Source: Streptomyces sp. M41(2017)
GTDB taxonomy: Bacteria; Actinomycetota; Actinomycetes; Streptomycetales; Streptomycetaceae
Reading direction: 5' to 3'
Assembly (NCBI RefSeq): GCF_002078175.1
Contig: NZ_MWFK01000002.1
Coordinates: 1,984,001 to 2,048,000 of the forward strand
DNA length: 64,000 nucleotides
Program-made: the position numbers and the translations under genes
Shown: positions 35,183 to 43,653 of the stretch, piece by piece
Position numbering within the stretch: position 1 is the first letter of the stretch
Layout: each line of letters opens with the position of its first letter
The notes under the pieces: model-generated
What the model was told of the DNA's origin: nothing
Seen by the model: only the letters and a program-made list of their open reading frames with translations
Database searches by the model: none

Positions 35183-35721
35183 GCGGCACCTCCCAGGCAG
35201 TTGCGCAGGCGGGTCAGGCCGTCACGCATCCGGGTCTTGACGGTGCCGAGGGGCAGCGAGAGCCGTTCGGCGACCTCCCGGTACGTGTAGCCGTCGTAGT
35301 AGGCGAGGGTGACGGACTGGCGCTGCAGGGTGGTGAGCCGGTCGAGGCAGCGGCGGACCCACTCGCGTTCGAGTCCCGCCTCCACCTCCTCGGCGACCTG
35401 GTCGAACGCCGGGTGGTGATGGCGCCGGCCCTCGCGCTGCTCGCGTTCGGTGGCCGCGCGGGCGCTGCGCACGCGGTCGACCGCGCGGCGGTGCGCGAGG
35501 GTGAGGATCCAGGACAGGGCCGTGCCGCGTCCCGGGTCGAACCGCGCCGCGGAGCGCCAGAGTTCGAGCAGCACCTCCTGCGACACCTCCTCCGACTGCG
35601 CGGGATCCCGCACGACGCGGCGCACCAGACCGAACACCGGCCCGGAGACCAGTGCGTACAGATCCTCGAACGCCCTCTGGTCGCCTCCGGCCACCCGTAT
35701 CAGCAGCTCGTCAGCCTCCAC
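35179..35721 (-). CDS. sigK: ECF RNA polymerase sigma factor, SigK type
   Basis: 180 residues from the GTG at 35721 (VEADELLIRVAGG), RBS GAGAGGGGG. Sigma region 2: DLYALVSGPVFGLVRRVVRDPAQSEEVSQEVLLELWRSAARFDPGRGTALSWILTLAHRRAVDRVRS. Region 4: LTTLQRQSVTLAYYDGYTYREVAERLSLPLGTVKTRMRDGLTRLR. Pairing with an RskA protein defines it as SigK-like (ECF19 group). Promoters with matching unusual boxes lie on both sides of the divergent intergenic region, so it probably drives itself and the DUF4331 gene. Confidence 0.93.
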   Translation of the reverse strand: MEADELLIRVAGGDQRAFEDLYALVSGPVFGLVRRVVRDPAQSEEVSQEVLLELWRSAARFDPGRGTALSWILTLAHRRAVDRVRSARAATEREQREGRRHHHPAFDQVAEEVEAGLEREWVRRCLDRLTTLQRQSVTLAYYDGYTYREVAERLSLPLGTVKTRMRDGLTRLRNCLGGAA

Positions 35722-35766
35722 GCGTCCCCCTCTCCGGACGTGCACGGTCCGCGCCCTCCCCTACCT

Positions 35767-35793
35767 GTTCGCAGCGAACGTCTCTCCGGATGG
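35767..35793 (-). promoter_or_regulatory. Candidate SigK-dependent promoter of sigK-rskA
   Basis: On the minus strand CATCC (CCATCC at 35793-35788), 15-bp spacer, GCGAAC (35772-35767). Boxes and spacing match the plus-strand promoter at 35886-35912. From memory, mycobacterial SigK promoters have CCATCC and CCGAAT boxes. The predicted transcript begins about 39 bp before the GTG. Confidence 0.65.
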
Positions 35794-35864
35794 GTTACGG
35801 ATCAGGAAGCCGAAAACGCGAGTCCGGCGCCGAGCAGTTCGTCGTCGCCGCGAAACAGGTGCCG

Positions 35865-35876
35865 CAAACGCGTTTG
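35865..35876. promoter_or_regulatory. 12-bp perfect palindrome upstream of the DUF4331 promoter
   Basis: CAAACGCGTTTG, ending nine bases before the -35 box of the candidate SigK promoter. A second palindrome, GTTCGCAGCGAAC (35768-35780), overlaps the sigK promoter. Possible activator or repressor sites. Confidence 0.4.
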
Positions 35877-35885
35877 AGATTCGAC

Positions 35886-35912
35886 CAATCCGCCCCCACC
35901 ACCGCTCCGAAT
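35886..35912 (+). promoter_or_regulatory. Candidate SigK-dependent promoter of the DUF4331 gene
   Basis: CAATCC (35886-35891), 15-bp spacer ending CGCT, CCGAAT (35907-35912). The spacer of the divergent sigK promoter also starts with G and ends CGCT and has the same length. Expected transcript start about 30 bp before the ATG at 35951. Confidence 0.65.
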
Positions 35913-35950
35913 GGCGTGCGTCAGGCAAGTTGGACATGAGGACGGACGGC

Positions 35951-37486
35951 ATGACACCTATCTCCAGGAGCGGCGGGGGACGCAGGACTCTCGCGACCCT
36001 CGTATGCGGTGCGCTGGCCGCCGGGGCGCTCGCAGCCGCCGGCGTGACCGCGCTGCAACCGGGGGCGGCCTCCGCCTCCAGCCACCGGGAGGCCCCGCTG
36101 ATCTCGGGCACTCCCCAGTACGACAACACCGACGTGTACGCGTTCGTGAGCCCGGACAAGCCCGACACGACGACCATCGTGGCGAACTGGATCCCCTTCG
36201 AGGAACCCGCGGGCGGGCCGAACTTCTATACGTTCGCCGACGACGCCCAGTACGACCTGCACATCGACAACAACGGTGACGCGCAGGGCGAGTTGATCTA
36301 CCGCTACACCTTCAGGACGCACCGCAAGAACGGCGACACGTTCCTGTACAACACGGGTCCGGTCACCAGTCTCGACGACCCCGACCTGAACATCACGCAG
36401 ACGTACGACATCGATCTGCTGCGGCTGCACGACCAGAAGCTGGTGTCGCGGACCAAGGTCGCGGACGACGTGCCGGTCGCGCCGTCGAACGTCGGCAAGG
36501 CGTCGATGCCGGACTACGCGAAGCTGCGCGGGCAGGCCGTGCACAAGCTGGCGGGCGGCTCGACGACGTTCGCCGGCCAGGCGGACGACCCCTTCTTCCT
36601 GGACCTGCGCGTCTTCGACCTGCTGTACGGCGGGAACCTGACGGAGGTCGGGCGGGACACGCTCAAGGGCTACAACGTCAACTCCATAGCCCTGCAGGTG
36701 CCGAACGACATGATCCGCGAGTCGGCGGGACAGCCGGTCGTCGGCATCTGGTCCACCACGCAGCGCAAGGACGCCCGCGGCGGCTACCGGCAGGTGTCCC
36801 GGCTCGGCATGCCGCTGGTGAACGAGGTCGTCAACCCGCAGAAGGACAAGGACACGTTCAACGCGTCCGCGCCCTGGAACGACGCGCAGTTCCTGAAGAA
36901 CGTGACCAACCCGGAGCTGCCGAAGCTCATCGAGGGGATCTACAAGATCAAGGCCCCGGCCGAGCCCCGCAACGACCTGGTCGACGTGTTCCTGAAGGGC
37001 GTGAAGGGCCTGAACCAGCCGCCCCACGTGCGTCCGGCGGAGGAACTGCGTCTCAACACCTCGGTCAAGCCGGCCATGCACCCCAAGCGACTCGGCGTGC
37101 TCGACGGCGACAACGCGGGCTTCCCCAACGGACGTCGGCTCACCGACGACGTGATCGACGCCTCGCTCCAGGTCGTCGAGGGTGAACTCGTCGGCTCCAA
37201 GAACGACTTGGGTGACGCGGTCGACAAGAACGACAAGAAGTTCGAGAAGTACTTCCCGTACGTGGCCGAGCCCACCTCGGGTTCGCGCGGCGCCCTCGCC
37301 AAGGGCACCAGCGACGGGACAGACGTGCGAAGCCAGCTGGGCGACGCGCTGCAGCCTGCCGGAGCCGACGGCGGCGGGACCGACACCGTGCTCGTCGCGG
37401 GCTCCGCGGCGGCGGGGGCCGCCGGAATCCTGCTCATCGCCACCGGCCTGCGCTGGTGGCGCCGCCGGTACGACCGGGCCTACTGA
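35951..37486 (+). CDS. DUF4331 family exported, membrane-anchored protein
   Basis: 511 residues from the ATG at 35951 (MTPISRSGGGRRTLATLVCG); an ATG five codons earlier is possible. Signal peptide to ASASS, then the DUF4331 signature SSHREAPLISGTPQYDNTDVY and AFVSPDKPDTTTIVANWIPFEEPAGGPNFYTF. Later blocks (DLRVFDLLYGGNLTEVGRDTLKGYNVNSIALQVP, RLGMPLVNEVVNP) agree. A C-terminal helix (VLVAGSAAAGAAGILLIATGLRWWRRRYD) anchors it outside the cell. DUF4331 has no known activity. Divergent from sigK with a matching promoter; followed by the TPR and NicO genes. The strong hairpin at 37502-37546 separates it from them. Confidence 0.9.
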   Translation: MTPISRSGGGRRTLATLVCGALAAGALAAAGVTALQPGAASASSHREAPLISGTPQYDNTDVYAFVSPDKPDTTTIVANWIPFEEPAGGPNFYTFADDAQYDLHIDNNGDAQGELIYRYTFRTHRKNGDTFLYNTGPVTSLDDPDLNITQTYDIDLLRLHDQKLVSRTKVADDVPVAPSNVGKASMPDYAKLRGQAVHKLAGGSTTFAGQADDPFFLDLRVFDLLYGGNLTEVGRDTLKGYNVNSIALQVPNDMIRESAGQPVVGIWSTTQRKDARGGYRQVSRLGMPLVNEVVNPQKDKDTFNASAPWNDAQFLKNVTNPELPKLIEGIYKIKAPAEPRNDLVDVFLKGVKGLNQPPHVRPAEELRLNTSVKPAMHPKRLGVLDGDNAGFPNGRRLTDDVIDASLQVVEGELVGSKNDLGDAVDKNDKKFEKYFPYVAEPTSGSRGALAKGTSDGTDVRSQLGDALQPAGADGGGTDTVLVAGSAAAGAAGILLIATGLRWWRRRYDRAY

Positions 37487-37501
37487 CCCGGCCTCCCGAC
37501 C

Positions 37502-37546
37502 GGCGCGGCCCGCACGGACCGAACCCCCCACGGTGCGGGCCGCGCC
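37502..37546. terminator. Strong hairpin after the DUF4331 gene
   Basis: Perfect 14-bp arms GGCGCGGCCCGCAC (37502-37515) and GTGCGGGCCGCGCC (37533-37546), 17-nt loop, followed by a C/T-rich stretch. May terminate or attenuate transcription before the TPR and NicO genes. Confidence 0.7.
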
Positions 37547-37600
37547 CCCCTTCCCTTCTGCAGCAACGACCCGTTCCATCACGGACTTTGAGGAGAGGGC

Positions 37601-39025
37601 ATGTCCCCGGGTACGAACGACGACGCGACGCCCGAAGCCGACAGGGCCGCGCCCGAGGCGGACGGCGTGGGGACCGCGCCGGGCGGGACCGGTGCCTCCC
37701 GCGACCGCCTGCGGTCGGCCCGGCTGGTCTTCTGCGCGGCCGCGCTGGCTGTCGCGATGACGGCGGGCGCGGTGGTCGTGGGCGCCCTCCGGGACGGCGG
37801 CGCGACGCCCGCCGTCGCCGCGGCCGGGGTGTCACCGCTGGTGCCGGCGAACGGCGACCTCGACGCGAGCATCACCTCGCTCCAGGCCCATCTCCGCACG
37901 CAGCCCGGCGACTTCGGCGGCTGGGCCACCCTCGGTCTCGCCTACGTGGAACAGGCCCGCACCAAGGGCGACCCGTCCCGCTATCCGCAGGCACAGCAGG
38001 CGCTGGACCGTTCCCTGAGGCTGCGGCCCCACTACGACCCGGCGCTCGCCGGCCGGGCCGCGCTCGCCGCCGCCCGGCACGACTTCACCGGGGCCCTGAA
38101 GTACGCGGACCTCGCCCTCGCGCAGAACCCGTACAGCGAGCGCGCCCTCTGCTCCCGGATCGACGCCCTCGTGGAACTCGGCCGCTACGCCGACGCGTCG
38201 AAGGCGGCCGACCTCGCCGACTCCCGGCGCCCGGGCGTCCCTGTCTTCACCCGGTACGCGTACGTCCACGAGCTGCGTGGTGACGTGTCCACGGCCCGAC
38301 GGGTGCTGAAGCAGGCGCTCGCCACGGCGACGAGCCGCGGCGACATCGCGTACGTGTCCGCCGCGCTCGGCCAACTCGCCTGGAACCAGGGCGACTACCG
38401 CTCGGCTCTCACCTTCTACGCACGGGCCCTCGCGGCCGACGACAGCTATCTGCCCGCCCTGGAGGGACGGGCCCGTGCCCAGGCCGCGCTGGGGGACCGC
38501 GCTTCGGCGATCAAGGGCATGGAACAGGTGGTCCAGCGCTATCCGCTGCCGCAACCTCTGGTCGAGCTGGGCGAGTTGTACGAGGCACGTGGCCGGGCCG
38601 GCGACGCGCGGCGGGCCCGCGACCAGTACGCGCTGGTGAACGCCTGGGTCTCGCTCGCCCGCGCGAACGGCGTCGACGCCGACCTCGACACGGCTCTGGC
38701 GGCGGCCGACCACGGCGACCACCGGGCGGCGCTGAAGGCGGCCCGCGACGAGTGGGCGCGACGGCACACGGTGCACACCGCGGACGCGCTCGCCTGGGCC
38801 CTGCACATGGCGGGCCGCGACAAGGAGGCTCTCCCCCACGCCCGCGAGGCCACGGCGACGGGCTACCGCAACGCGGCCTTCCTCTATCACCGGGGAGTCA
38901 TCGAACGGGCCACCGGACACACGAAGGCGGCCCGCGCCGCGCTGAAGGCGGCCCTGGAACTGAACCCGGGCTTCTCTCCGCCGGGAGCCCGCGAGGCCCG
39001 CGCCGCGCTGAAGGCGGCACGGTGA
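37601..39025 (+). CDS. Membrane-anchored TPR-repeat protein
   Basis: 474 residues, RBS GAGGAGAGGG. An N-terminal cytoplasmic stretch of 40 acidic/Ala residues is followed by one membrane helix (LVFCAAALAVAMTAGAVVVGAL, about 42-63). Then come at least eight tetratricopeptide-like helix pairs, for example PGDFGGWATLGLAYVEQARTKGD, YPQAQQALDRSLRLRPHYDPAL, HDFTGALKYADLALAQNPYSERAL and GDYRSALTFYARALAADDSYLPAL. A scaffold facing outside the membrane. Its stop overlaps the GTG of the NicO gene (GTGA), so the two are coupled. Confidence 0.88.
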   Translation: MSPGTNDDATPEADRAAPEADGVGTAPGGTGASRDRLRSARLVFCAAALAVAMTAGAVVVGALRDGGATPAVAAAGVSPLVPANGDLDASITSLQAHLRTQPGDFGGWATLGLAYVEQARTKGDPSRYPQAQQALDRSLRLRPHYDPALAGRAALAAARHDFTGALKYADLALAQNPYSERALCSRIDALVELGRYADASKAADLADSRRPGVPVFTRYAYVHELRGDVSTARRVLKQALATATSRGDIAYVSAALGQLAWNQGDYRSALTFYARALAADDSYLPALEGRARAQAALGDRASAIKGMEQVVQRYPLPQPLVELGELYEARGRAGDARRARDQYALVNAWVSLARANGVDADLDTALAAADHGDHRAALKAARDEWARRHTVHTADALAWALHMAGRDKEALPHAREATATGYRNAAFLYHRGVIERATGHTKAARAALKAALELNPGFSPPGAREARAALKAAR

Positions 39026-40950
39026 GGGCGCGGCGGCTGCTCGCCGCGGCCGGTGCGGCCCTGACCGCCGCCTGCGCGCTCGTGCTGATCCCCGCGGGAC
39101 AGGCGGGCGCGCATCCCCTGGGGAACTTCACCGTCAACCGGTACGACGGACTCGTCGCCGCCCCGGGGGAGTTGCGCGTCGACCACGTCGAGGACCTCGC
39201 GGAGATCCCCGCGACCCAGGCGAAGCCGGACATCGCGCGGCTCGGCATGGCCGAGTGGGCCCGGCAACGGTGCGAGAGCGCCGCGCGCGGGAGCAGGGTC
39301 ACCGTAGGCGGGCACGAGGTCGCACTCGCGCGGGGCGCGAGCCACGCGCGCACCCGGCCCGGACAGGCCGGCCTGGACACCCTGCGCGTGGAGTGCCGGC
39401 TGACGGCGCCGCTCCCCCGGGGCGAGGACGCGGGCGTCGCGGTGGGCTTCCGCAGCGCCGGTGCCGACCACGGGCCGGGCTGGCGGGAGATCACCGCCCG
39501 GGGCGACCGGATGACGCTCACCGCGTCGGACGTACCGCGCTCGTCGGTGTCGGCGGAGCTGACCTCGTACCCGAAGGCGCTGCTGTCCTCCCCGGCCGAC
39601 ACCGCCGCCGCCTCGCTGCGGATCCGGCCCGGCGGACCCGCTCTCGTCGAGGGCCACCGGGACGCGCCGGCCGCCTCCGTGCTGCCGCGCGGCGCCGACC
39701 GCTGGACCGAGGCCCTGAACAACCTGGTGGCCCGGCACCACCTCACCGTCGGCTTCGCCGCGCTCGCCCTGCTCATCGCCGTCGGCCTGGGCGCGATGCA
39801 CGCCCTCGCGCCGGGCCACGGCAAGACCCTGATGGCGGCGACCGCGGCGGCGCGCGGCGGCCGGGCCCGGCTGAAGGACGTGCTGCCGCTGGCCGCGTCG
39901 GTGACGGTCACGCACACCCTCGGGGTCGTCGCGCTCGGCCTTCTGGTCACCGCGGGTTCGGCGGCGGCTCCGTCCGTGATCGCCTGGCTGGGTGTGTCCA
40001 GCGGCGTCCTGGTGACCCTGGCGGGTGTCACGCTCCTGCGCCGGGCCTGGCACCACCGGGCGCCGGGACCCGGCCTGCCCCGTCGCCCCACGGACGAACA
40101 CGTCCACGCGCACCCGCACGGCGGGGATCACGCCCACGGGCACCCGCACGGCGGGGATCACGCCGACGGGCACCACCACGCCGTCGACCAGGAACACCCG
40201 GACGGTCACGACCACGACCACGAGCCCGGGTCGGGCGTCCCGTCCCGCACACGTCGGCACGACCGGGAGCCGGTCGCCCCGGACAGGGACACCGTTGCCG
40301 TGGACCGGCACGCCGCCGGCCGTCCCGAGCGGCCCCTCGTACTCGCCCACGCCGCCGCGGCTCCCCGGGCGCAGGCCCTGCCCACGACCGCACCCCACCC
40401 CCACCCGCACCCGCACCCGCACCCGCAGGACGTGGGCCCCGGTCACGCCCACGCCCACCCCCACGAACACGAACACGAGCACCGGCACCCGTCGCCCCCC
40501 ACCTCCGCGGCCACCCTTCGGTCCCGGGTCTCCCGACCCCTCGGCCGCCCCTCCCCCGCTCTCGAACACACCCACGGCGGCTTCACCCACACCCACGAGA
40601 TCGCGCCGACCCTGCGCGGGACGATCCTGCTCGGCTTCGCCGGCGGGCTCGTACCGAGTCCGTCCGCGGTGGTCGTCCTCGTCGGGGCCGCGGCCCTCGG
40701 TCAGGCCTGGTTCGGCCTCCTGCTCGTCCTCGCGTACGGCGTCGGGCTGGCCCTGACGCTGACGGCGGCGGGCTTCGCCGTCGTCCGGCTCGGCGGCGGG
40801 ATGAACCGGGCGCTGGCCAGGCGACCACGCTGGGCCGAGGGGCGGGCCGTACGGTTCGTCCGCCGGACCGCGCCCCTGGGATCGGCGGCGGTCGTCGTGG
40901 CCCTCGGGGTCGGATTGGTGCTCAAGGGGGCGGCATCCGCACTCGGTTGA
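39022..40950 (+). CDS. NicO-type metal permease with long His-rich region
   Basis: 642 residues from the GTG at 39022. Signal-like start (LLAAAGAALTAACALVLIPAGQAGA) and an external beta-rich domain to about residue 235 (HPLGNFTVNRYDGLVAAPGELRVDHVED). The first membrane block (about 240-350) has the NicO motif GLGAMHALAPGHGKTLMAA. A cytosolic loop of about 170 residues (356-525) is packed with His (HPHGGDHAHGHPHGG, HPHPHPHPHPHPQ, HAHAHPHEHEHEHRH). The second block has GFAGGLVPSPSAVVVLVGA. Family members export or import Ni2+/Co2+; the loop should bind metal. Coupled to the TPR gene. Confidence 0.85.
   Translation: MRARRLLAAAGAALTAACALVLIPAGQAGAHPLGNFTVNRYDGLVAAPGELRVDHVEDLAEIPATQAKPDIARLGMAEWARQRCESAARGSRVTVGGHEVALARGASHARTRPGQAGLDTLRVECRLTAPLPRGEDAGVAVGFRSAGADHGPGWREITARGDRMTLTASDVPRSSVSAELTSYPKALLSSPADTAAASLRIRPGGPALVEGHRDAPAASVLPRGADRWTEALNNLVARHHLTVGFAALALLIAVGLGAMHALAPGHGKTLMAATAAARGGRARLKDVLPLAASVTVTHTLGVVALGLLVTAGSAAAPSVIAWLGVSSGVLVTLAGVTLLRRAWHHRAPGPGLPRRPTDEHVHAHPHGGDHAHGHPHGGDHADGHHHAVDQEHPDGHDHDHEPGSGVPSRTRRHDREPVAPDRDTVAVDRHAAGRPERPLVLAHAAAAPRAQALPTTAPHPHPHPHPHPQDVGPGHAHAHPHEHEHEHRHPSPPTSAATLRSRVSRPLGRPSPALEHTHGGFTHTHEIAPTLRGTILLGFAGGLVPSPSAVVVLVGAAALGQAWFGLLLVLAYGVGLALTLTAAGFAVVRLGGGMNRALARRPRWAEGRAVRFVRRTAPLGSAAVVVALGVGLVLKGAASALG
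40111..40170 (+). repeat. 30-bp tandem duplication coding HPHGGDHAxG
   Basis: Two adjacent 30-bp units (40111-40140, 40141-40170) differ at one base. A separate CACCCG hexamer tract follows at about 40400-40426. Both lie in the His-rich loop of the NicO gene and look like replication-slippage products. Confidence 0.85.
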
Positions 40951-40995
40951 GCTACTTTTGGGGAGATATCGCGCGGACGCGAAGGGGGGACGCAC

Positions 40996-42681
40996 GTGTC
41001 CGAAGATCCGGGCAGTGAGCGTGTGATCGCGGGTCGCTACCGCCTGCTCTCGCCCCTGGGCGAGGGCGGAATGGGCACGGTGTGGCGCGCCCGCGACGAG
41101 GTGCTGCAGCGCGAGGTGGCCGTCAAGGAGGTCCGCGCCCCGGCCGGACTGGCCGGGTCCGAGATCGAGCGGATGTACGCCCGCCTGGAACGCGAGGCGT
41201 GGGCGGCCGCCCGTATCTCGAACCACAACGTGGTCACCGTGTACGACGTGGCCACCCAGGACGGCCGGCCCTGGATCGTGATGGAACTGGTCCGGGGCAT
41301 CGCGCTCTCCGATCTGCTGGACGCCGAGGGACCGTTGGCGCCACGACGGGTCGCCGGCATCGGCGCCGAGGTGCTGTCCGCGCTGCGGGCCGCGCACGCC
41401 GCGGGGGTGCTGCACCGCGACGTGAAGCCGGCCAACGTCCTGATGTCGAACGACGGCCGGGTCGTGCTGACGGACTTCGGCATCGCCACCGTCGAGGGCA
41501 GCTCCGCGCTGACCATGACGGGCGAGGTCATCGGATCGCCCGAATTCCTGGCTCCGGAGCGGGCGTTGGGGCGGACACCGGGACCGGAGTCGGACCTCTG
41601 GTCGCTCGGCGTGCTGCTGTACGCGGCGGTCGAGGGCAACTCTCCCTTCCGGCAGAACACTCCGCTGAGCACCTTGCGGGCCATCGTGGACGAGCCGTTG
41701 CCCGCGCCTCGCCGGGCGGGTCCGCTCACCCCCGTGATCGAAGGGCTGCTGGCCAAGGATCCCGCCGGGCGGACGAGCGCCGCCGCGGCCGAGGCGGAAC
41801 TGCGCGCGGTCGCCGAGGGCGGCAGGACACCCACGCGGGCCGTCGGTCCGCCGGCGCCCTCCGACACCCCCACGATCGCCGCGTTCCACCAGCCGTCCCC
41901 GGGGCCGCCGACACCGTCGGGAGGATTCGGTCCGCCTCCGGTGACGGCGTCCTCGACGGCTCCCACCGCGGAGCCGCACCGTCGCCGCCCGGCGGCCTTC
42001 GTCCTCATCGCCGGCGCGGCCGCGCTCGCGCTCGCCGTCGGCGGGCTGACGTACGCGCTGAGCGACCACGGCGGTGGGAACGGCGATACCGGCGGGACCG
42101 AAGGACGGAGCACCACCGACGGAGGCGGCAGCGGCAACAGCGGCGCGTCGGACGGCGGGAGGAGTCACAGCGGGAGCGACGCGACGAGCCCCACCGCGAG
42201 CGGGAGTTCCGCCGCGAGCGCCCCCACGGGCGGAGGAGCGACGACCGCCCCGCCGGCCCAGTCGGTGCGGGTGACGGTGTCGGGCCGGCACACCGACTAC
42301 ACGGGGGCGTGTCCGCCGCCCGGCACCCAGGCACCCTCGTTCACGGCGACCTTCACGGTCGGGCGGGTGCCGGTGGACGTCCAGTACCGATGGGTCACGG
42401 AGACCGGCGAGGTGACCGACAAGAGCTGGAAGACACTCTCGTTCCCCGCGGGCGGCGGCAGGACGCGGCAGACGACGGTGGTGGCGACGACCTACGACAC
42501 GAGCGGGGAGTTCGCCAACAGGATCAGCGTGGAGGTCCGGAGCCCGGTGCGGGCGACGTCCGACGCGGTGCCGTTCACGATCACGTGTGCGACGGAGACC
42601 CCGAGCGACGGGGCCTCCGCTTCCGCATCACCTCAGGAAGGCCGGAGAGTTCAGACCGCTCCGCCGAAGACGGGGAGGTAG
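40996..42681 (+). CDS. PknB-type transmembrane Ser/Thr protein kinase
   Basis: 561 residues, GTG start after GGGGGGA. Kinase domain about 13-270: Gly loop LGEGGMGTVW, VAVKEV lysine, catalytic loop LHRDVKPANVLM (about 138), DFG in LTDFGIATVEG, and SPEFLAPERA. A Pro-rich linker, a membrane helix (FVLIAGAAALALAVGGLTYAL, about 335-356), a Ser/Gly/Thr-rich stalk, and an external beta domain with a Cys pair (TDYTGACPPPG ... FTITCATE). No PASTA repeats, so the external signal differs from PknB itself. Its last 31 bases overlap the 3' end of the convergent esterase gene. Confidence 0.95.
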   Translation: MSEDPGSERVIAGRYRLLSPLGEGGMGTVWRARDEVLQREVAVKEVRAPAGLAGSEIERMYARLEREAWAAARISNHNVVTVYDVATQDGRPWIVMELVRGIALSDLLDAEGPLAPRRVAGIGAEVLSALRAAHAAGVLHRDVKPANVLMSNDGRVVLTDFGIATVEGSSALTMTGEVIGSPEFLAPERALGRTPGPESDLWSLGVLLYAAVEGNSPFRQNTPLSTLRAIVDEPLPAPRRAGPLTPVIEGLLAKDPAGRTSAAAAEAELRAVAEGGRTPTRAVGPPAPSDTPTIAAFHQPSPGPPTPSGGFGPPPVTASSTAPTAEPHRRRPAAFVLIAGAAALALAVGGLTYALSDHGGGNGDTGGTEGRSTTDGGGSGNSGASDGGRSHSGSDATSPTASGSSAASAPTGGGATTAPPAQSVRVTVSGRHTDYTGACPPPGTQAPSFTATFTVGRVPVDVQYRWVTETGEVTDKSWKTLSFPAGGGRTRQTTVVATTYDTSGEFANRISVEVRSPVRATSDAVPFTITCATETPSDGASASASPQEGRRVQTAPPKTGR

Positions 42682-43457
42682 CCGCCGGACTGTCCGGCCG
42701 CGGTCGGGTGGTACGACTCGCCGATGTCCAGCCAGTTCAGGCTGTGCAGCCAGACGCTGCTGGAGCAGATCTCGTGGCCCGTGAAGGTGCCCCGGACGTC
42801 ACCGAAGGTGAATCCGTAGGCGGCGGCGCGGGCCGCGATCGCGCTGTCCAGGTAGTCGGCCGCGCCGTTGATGGCGGACCGTTCGGTCTCCGAGAGTCCG
42901 GTCAGGCAGCTGCCGTTGAGCTTGTAGAAGCGGGGATAGCCGAGGACGACGACATGGGCGGACGGGGCCTTCGCGCGGATCGCCGAGTACACGGAGTTGA
43001 GGTTGCCGGGGAGGGTGGAGTCGACGTAGGCCTTCGCGGTGGCGATCCGCGAGAGGCAGGAGCTCTCGGACTGCAGGACGCAGGTCGTCATGACGTCCGA
43101 GAAGCCGGCGTCGTTGCCGCCGATGCTGATGGAGACGAGGCCGGTCGAGGAGGTGAGGGGGCCGAGCTGGTTCGCCGTGACATCACCCGTACGAGCGCCC
43201 GAGCAGGCCTTGAAGTCGAACGACGAGGGTGAATGCGCGGTCTTCCAGAGATAGGGGAACGACTTCGTGCTGCGCTTGCAGTCGCCGCTCTCGCTGGTGT
43301 AGCTCCCCGCGCCGACTCCCGACGAATAGGAGTCACCAAGGGCCACATAGCCGGTGGCGGCGGCCGTTCGTGCCTGCGCCGTGGCCGCCCCGGTGAGGGT
43401 GACGCCGACGGCGAGGAGGAGTGAGGTCACGTATGCCGTAATTCGGGAACGTCTCAT
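42651..43457 (-). CDS. Secreted SGNH/GDSL esterase-lipase
   Basis: 268 residues from the ATG at 43457 with GGGAGG upstream. Signal peptide MRRSRITAYVTSLLLAVGVTLTGAATAQA. Block I GDSYSSGVGAGSYT (nucleophile Ser), block III SIGGNDAGFSDV (oxyanion Asn), block V SYHPTAAGQ (His). Six cysteines (GDCKRS, KACSG, TTCVLQSESSCL, GSCL, EICSS) suggest three disulfides, as in the Streptomyces extracellular esterases such as S. coelicolor SCO1725. Hydrolyses lipid or phospholipid esters outside the cell. Overlaps the kinase gene at the 3' end. Confidence 0.93.
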   Translation of the reverse strand: MRRSRITAYVTSLLLAVGVTLTGAATAQARTAAATGYVALGDSYSSGVGAGSYTSESGDCKRSTKSFPYLWKTAHSPSSFDFKACSGARTGDVTANQLGPLTSSTGLVSISIGGNDAGFSDVMTTCVLQSESSCLSRIATAKAYVDSTLPGNLNSVYSAIRAKAPSAHVVVLGYPRFYKLNGSCLTGLSETERSAINGAADYLDSAIAARAAAYGFTFGDVRGTFTGHEICSSSVWLHSLNWLDIGESYHPTAAGQSGGYLPVFGGAV

Positions 43458-43653
43458 GGAACCTCCCTTTAGCAGGATCTCTGCCACAACTTTGGTACCA
43501 GCTACGCGCATTGACAGGAAGTGTTCATGCCAAAACTTCTGTGCCACTGCGTCAGGAAACCCGCGAACGCGCCCCCTTTGCGCCTTGACGGCCCCGGACG
43601 CGCTGCGCCACATTGAAGCCCGGCATCCGGCGCTTCAGGGGGCAAAGTCGCCA

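Noticed and set aside
35450..35950. Extension of the DUF4331 frame upstream of 35951
   Set aside because: It is antisense to sigK and would remove the signal peptide from the N-terminus; the promoter at 35886-35912 lies inside it.
40395..40430. CACCCG repeats considered as a CRISPR-like array
   Set aside because: Hexamer units without spacers inside a coding sequence, giving a His-Pro run; no cas genes in the window.
38887..42291. Minus-strand open frame of 1134 codons
   Set aside because: Arg/Gly-rich shadow of the TPR, NicO and kinase genes on the plus strand, with no family motifs or ribosome site.
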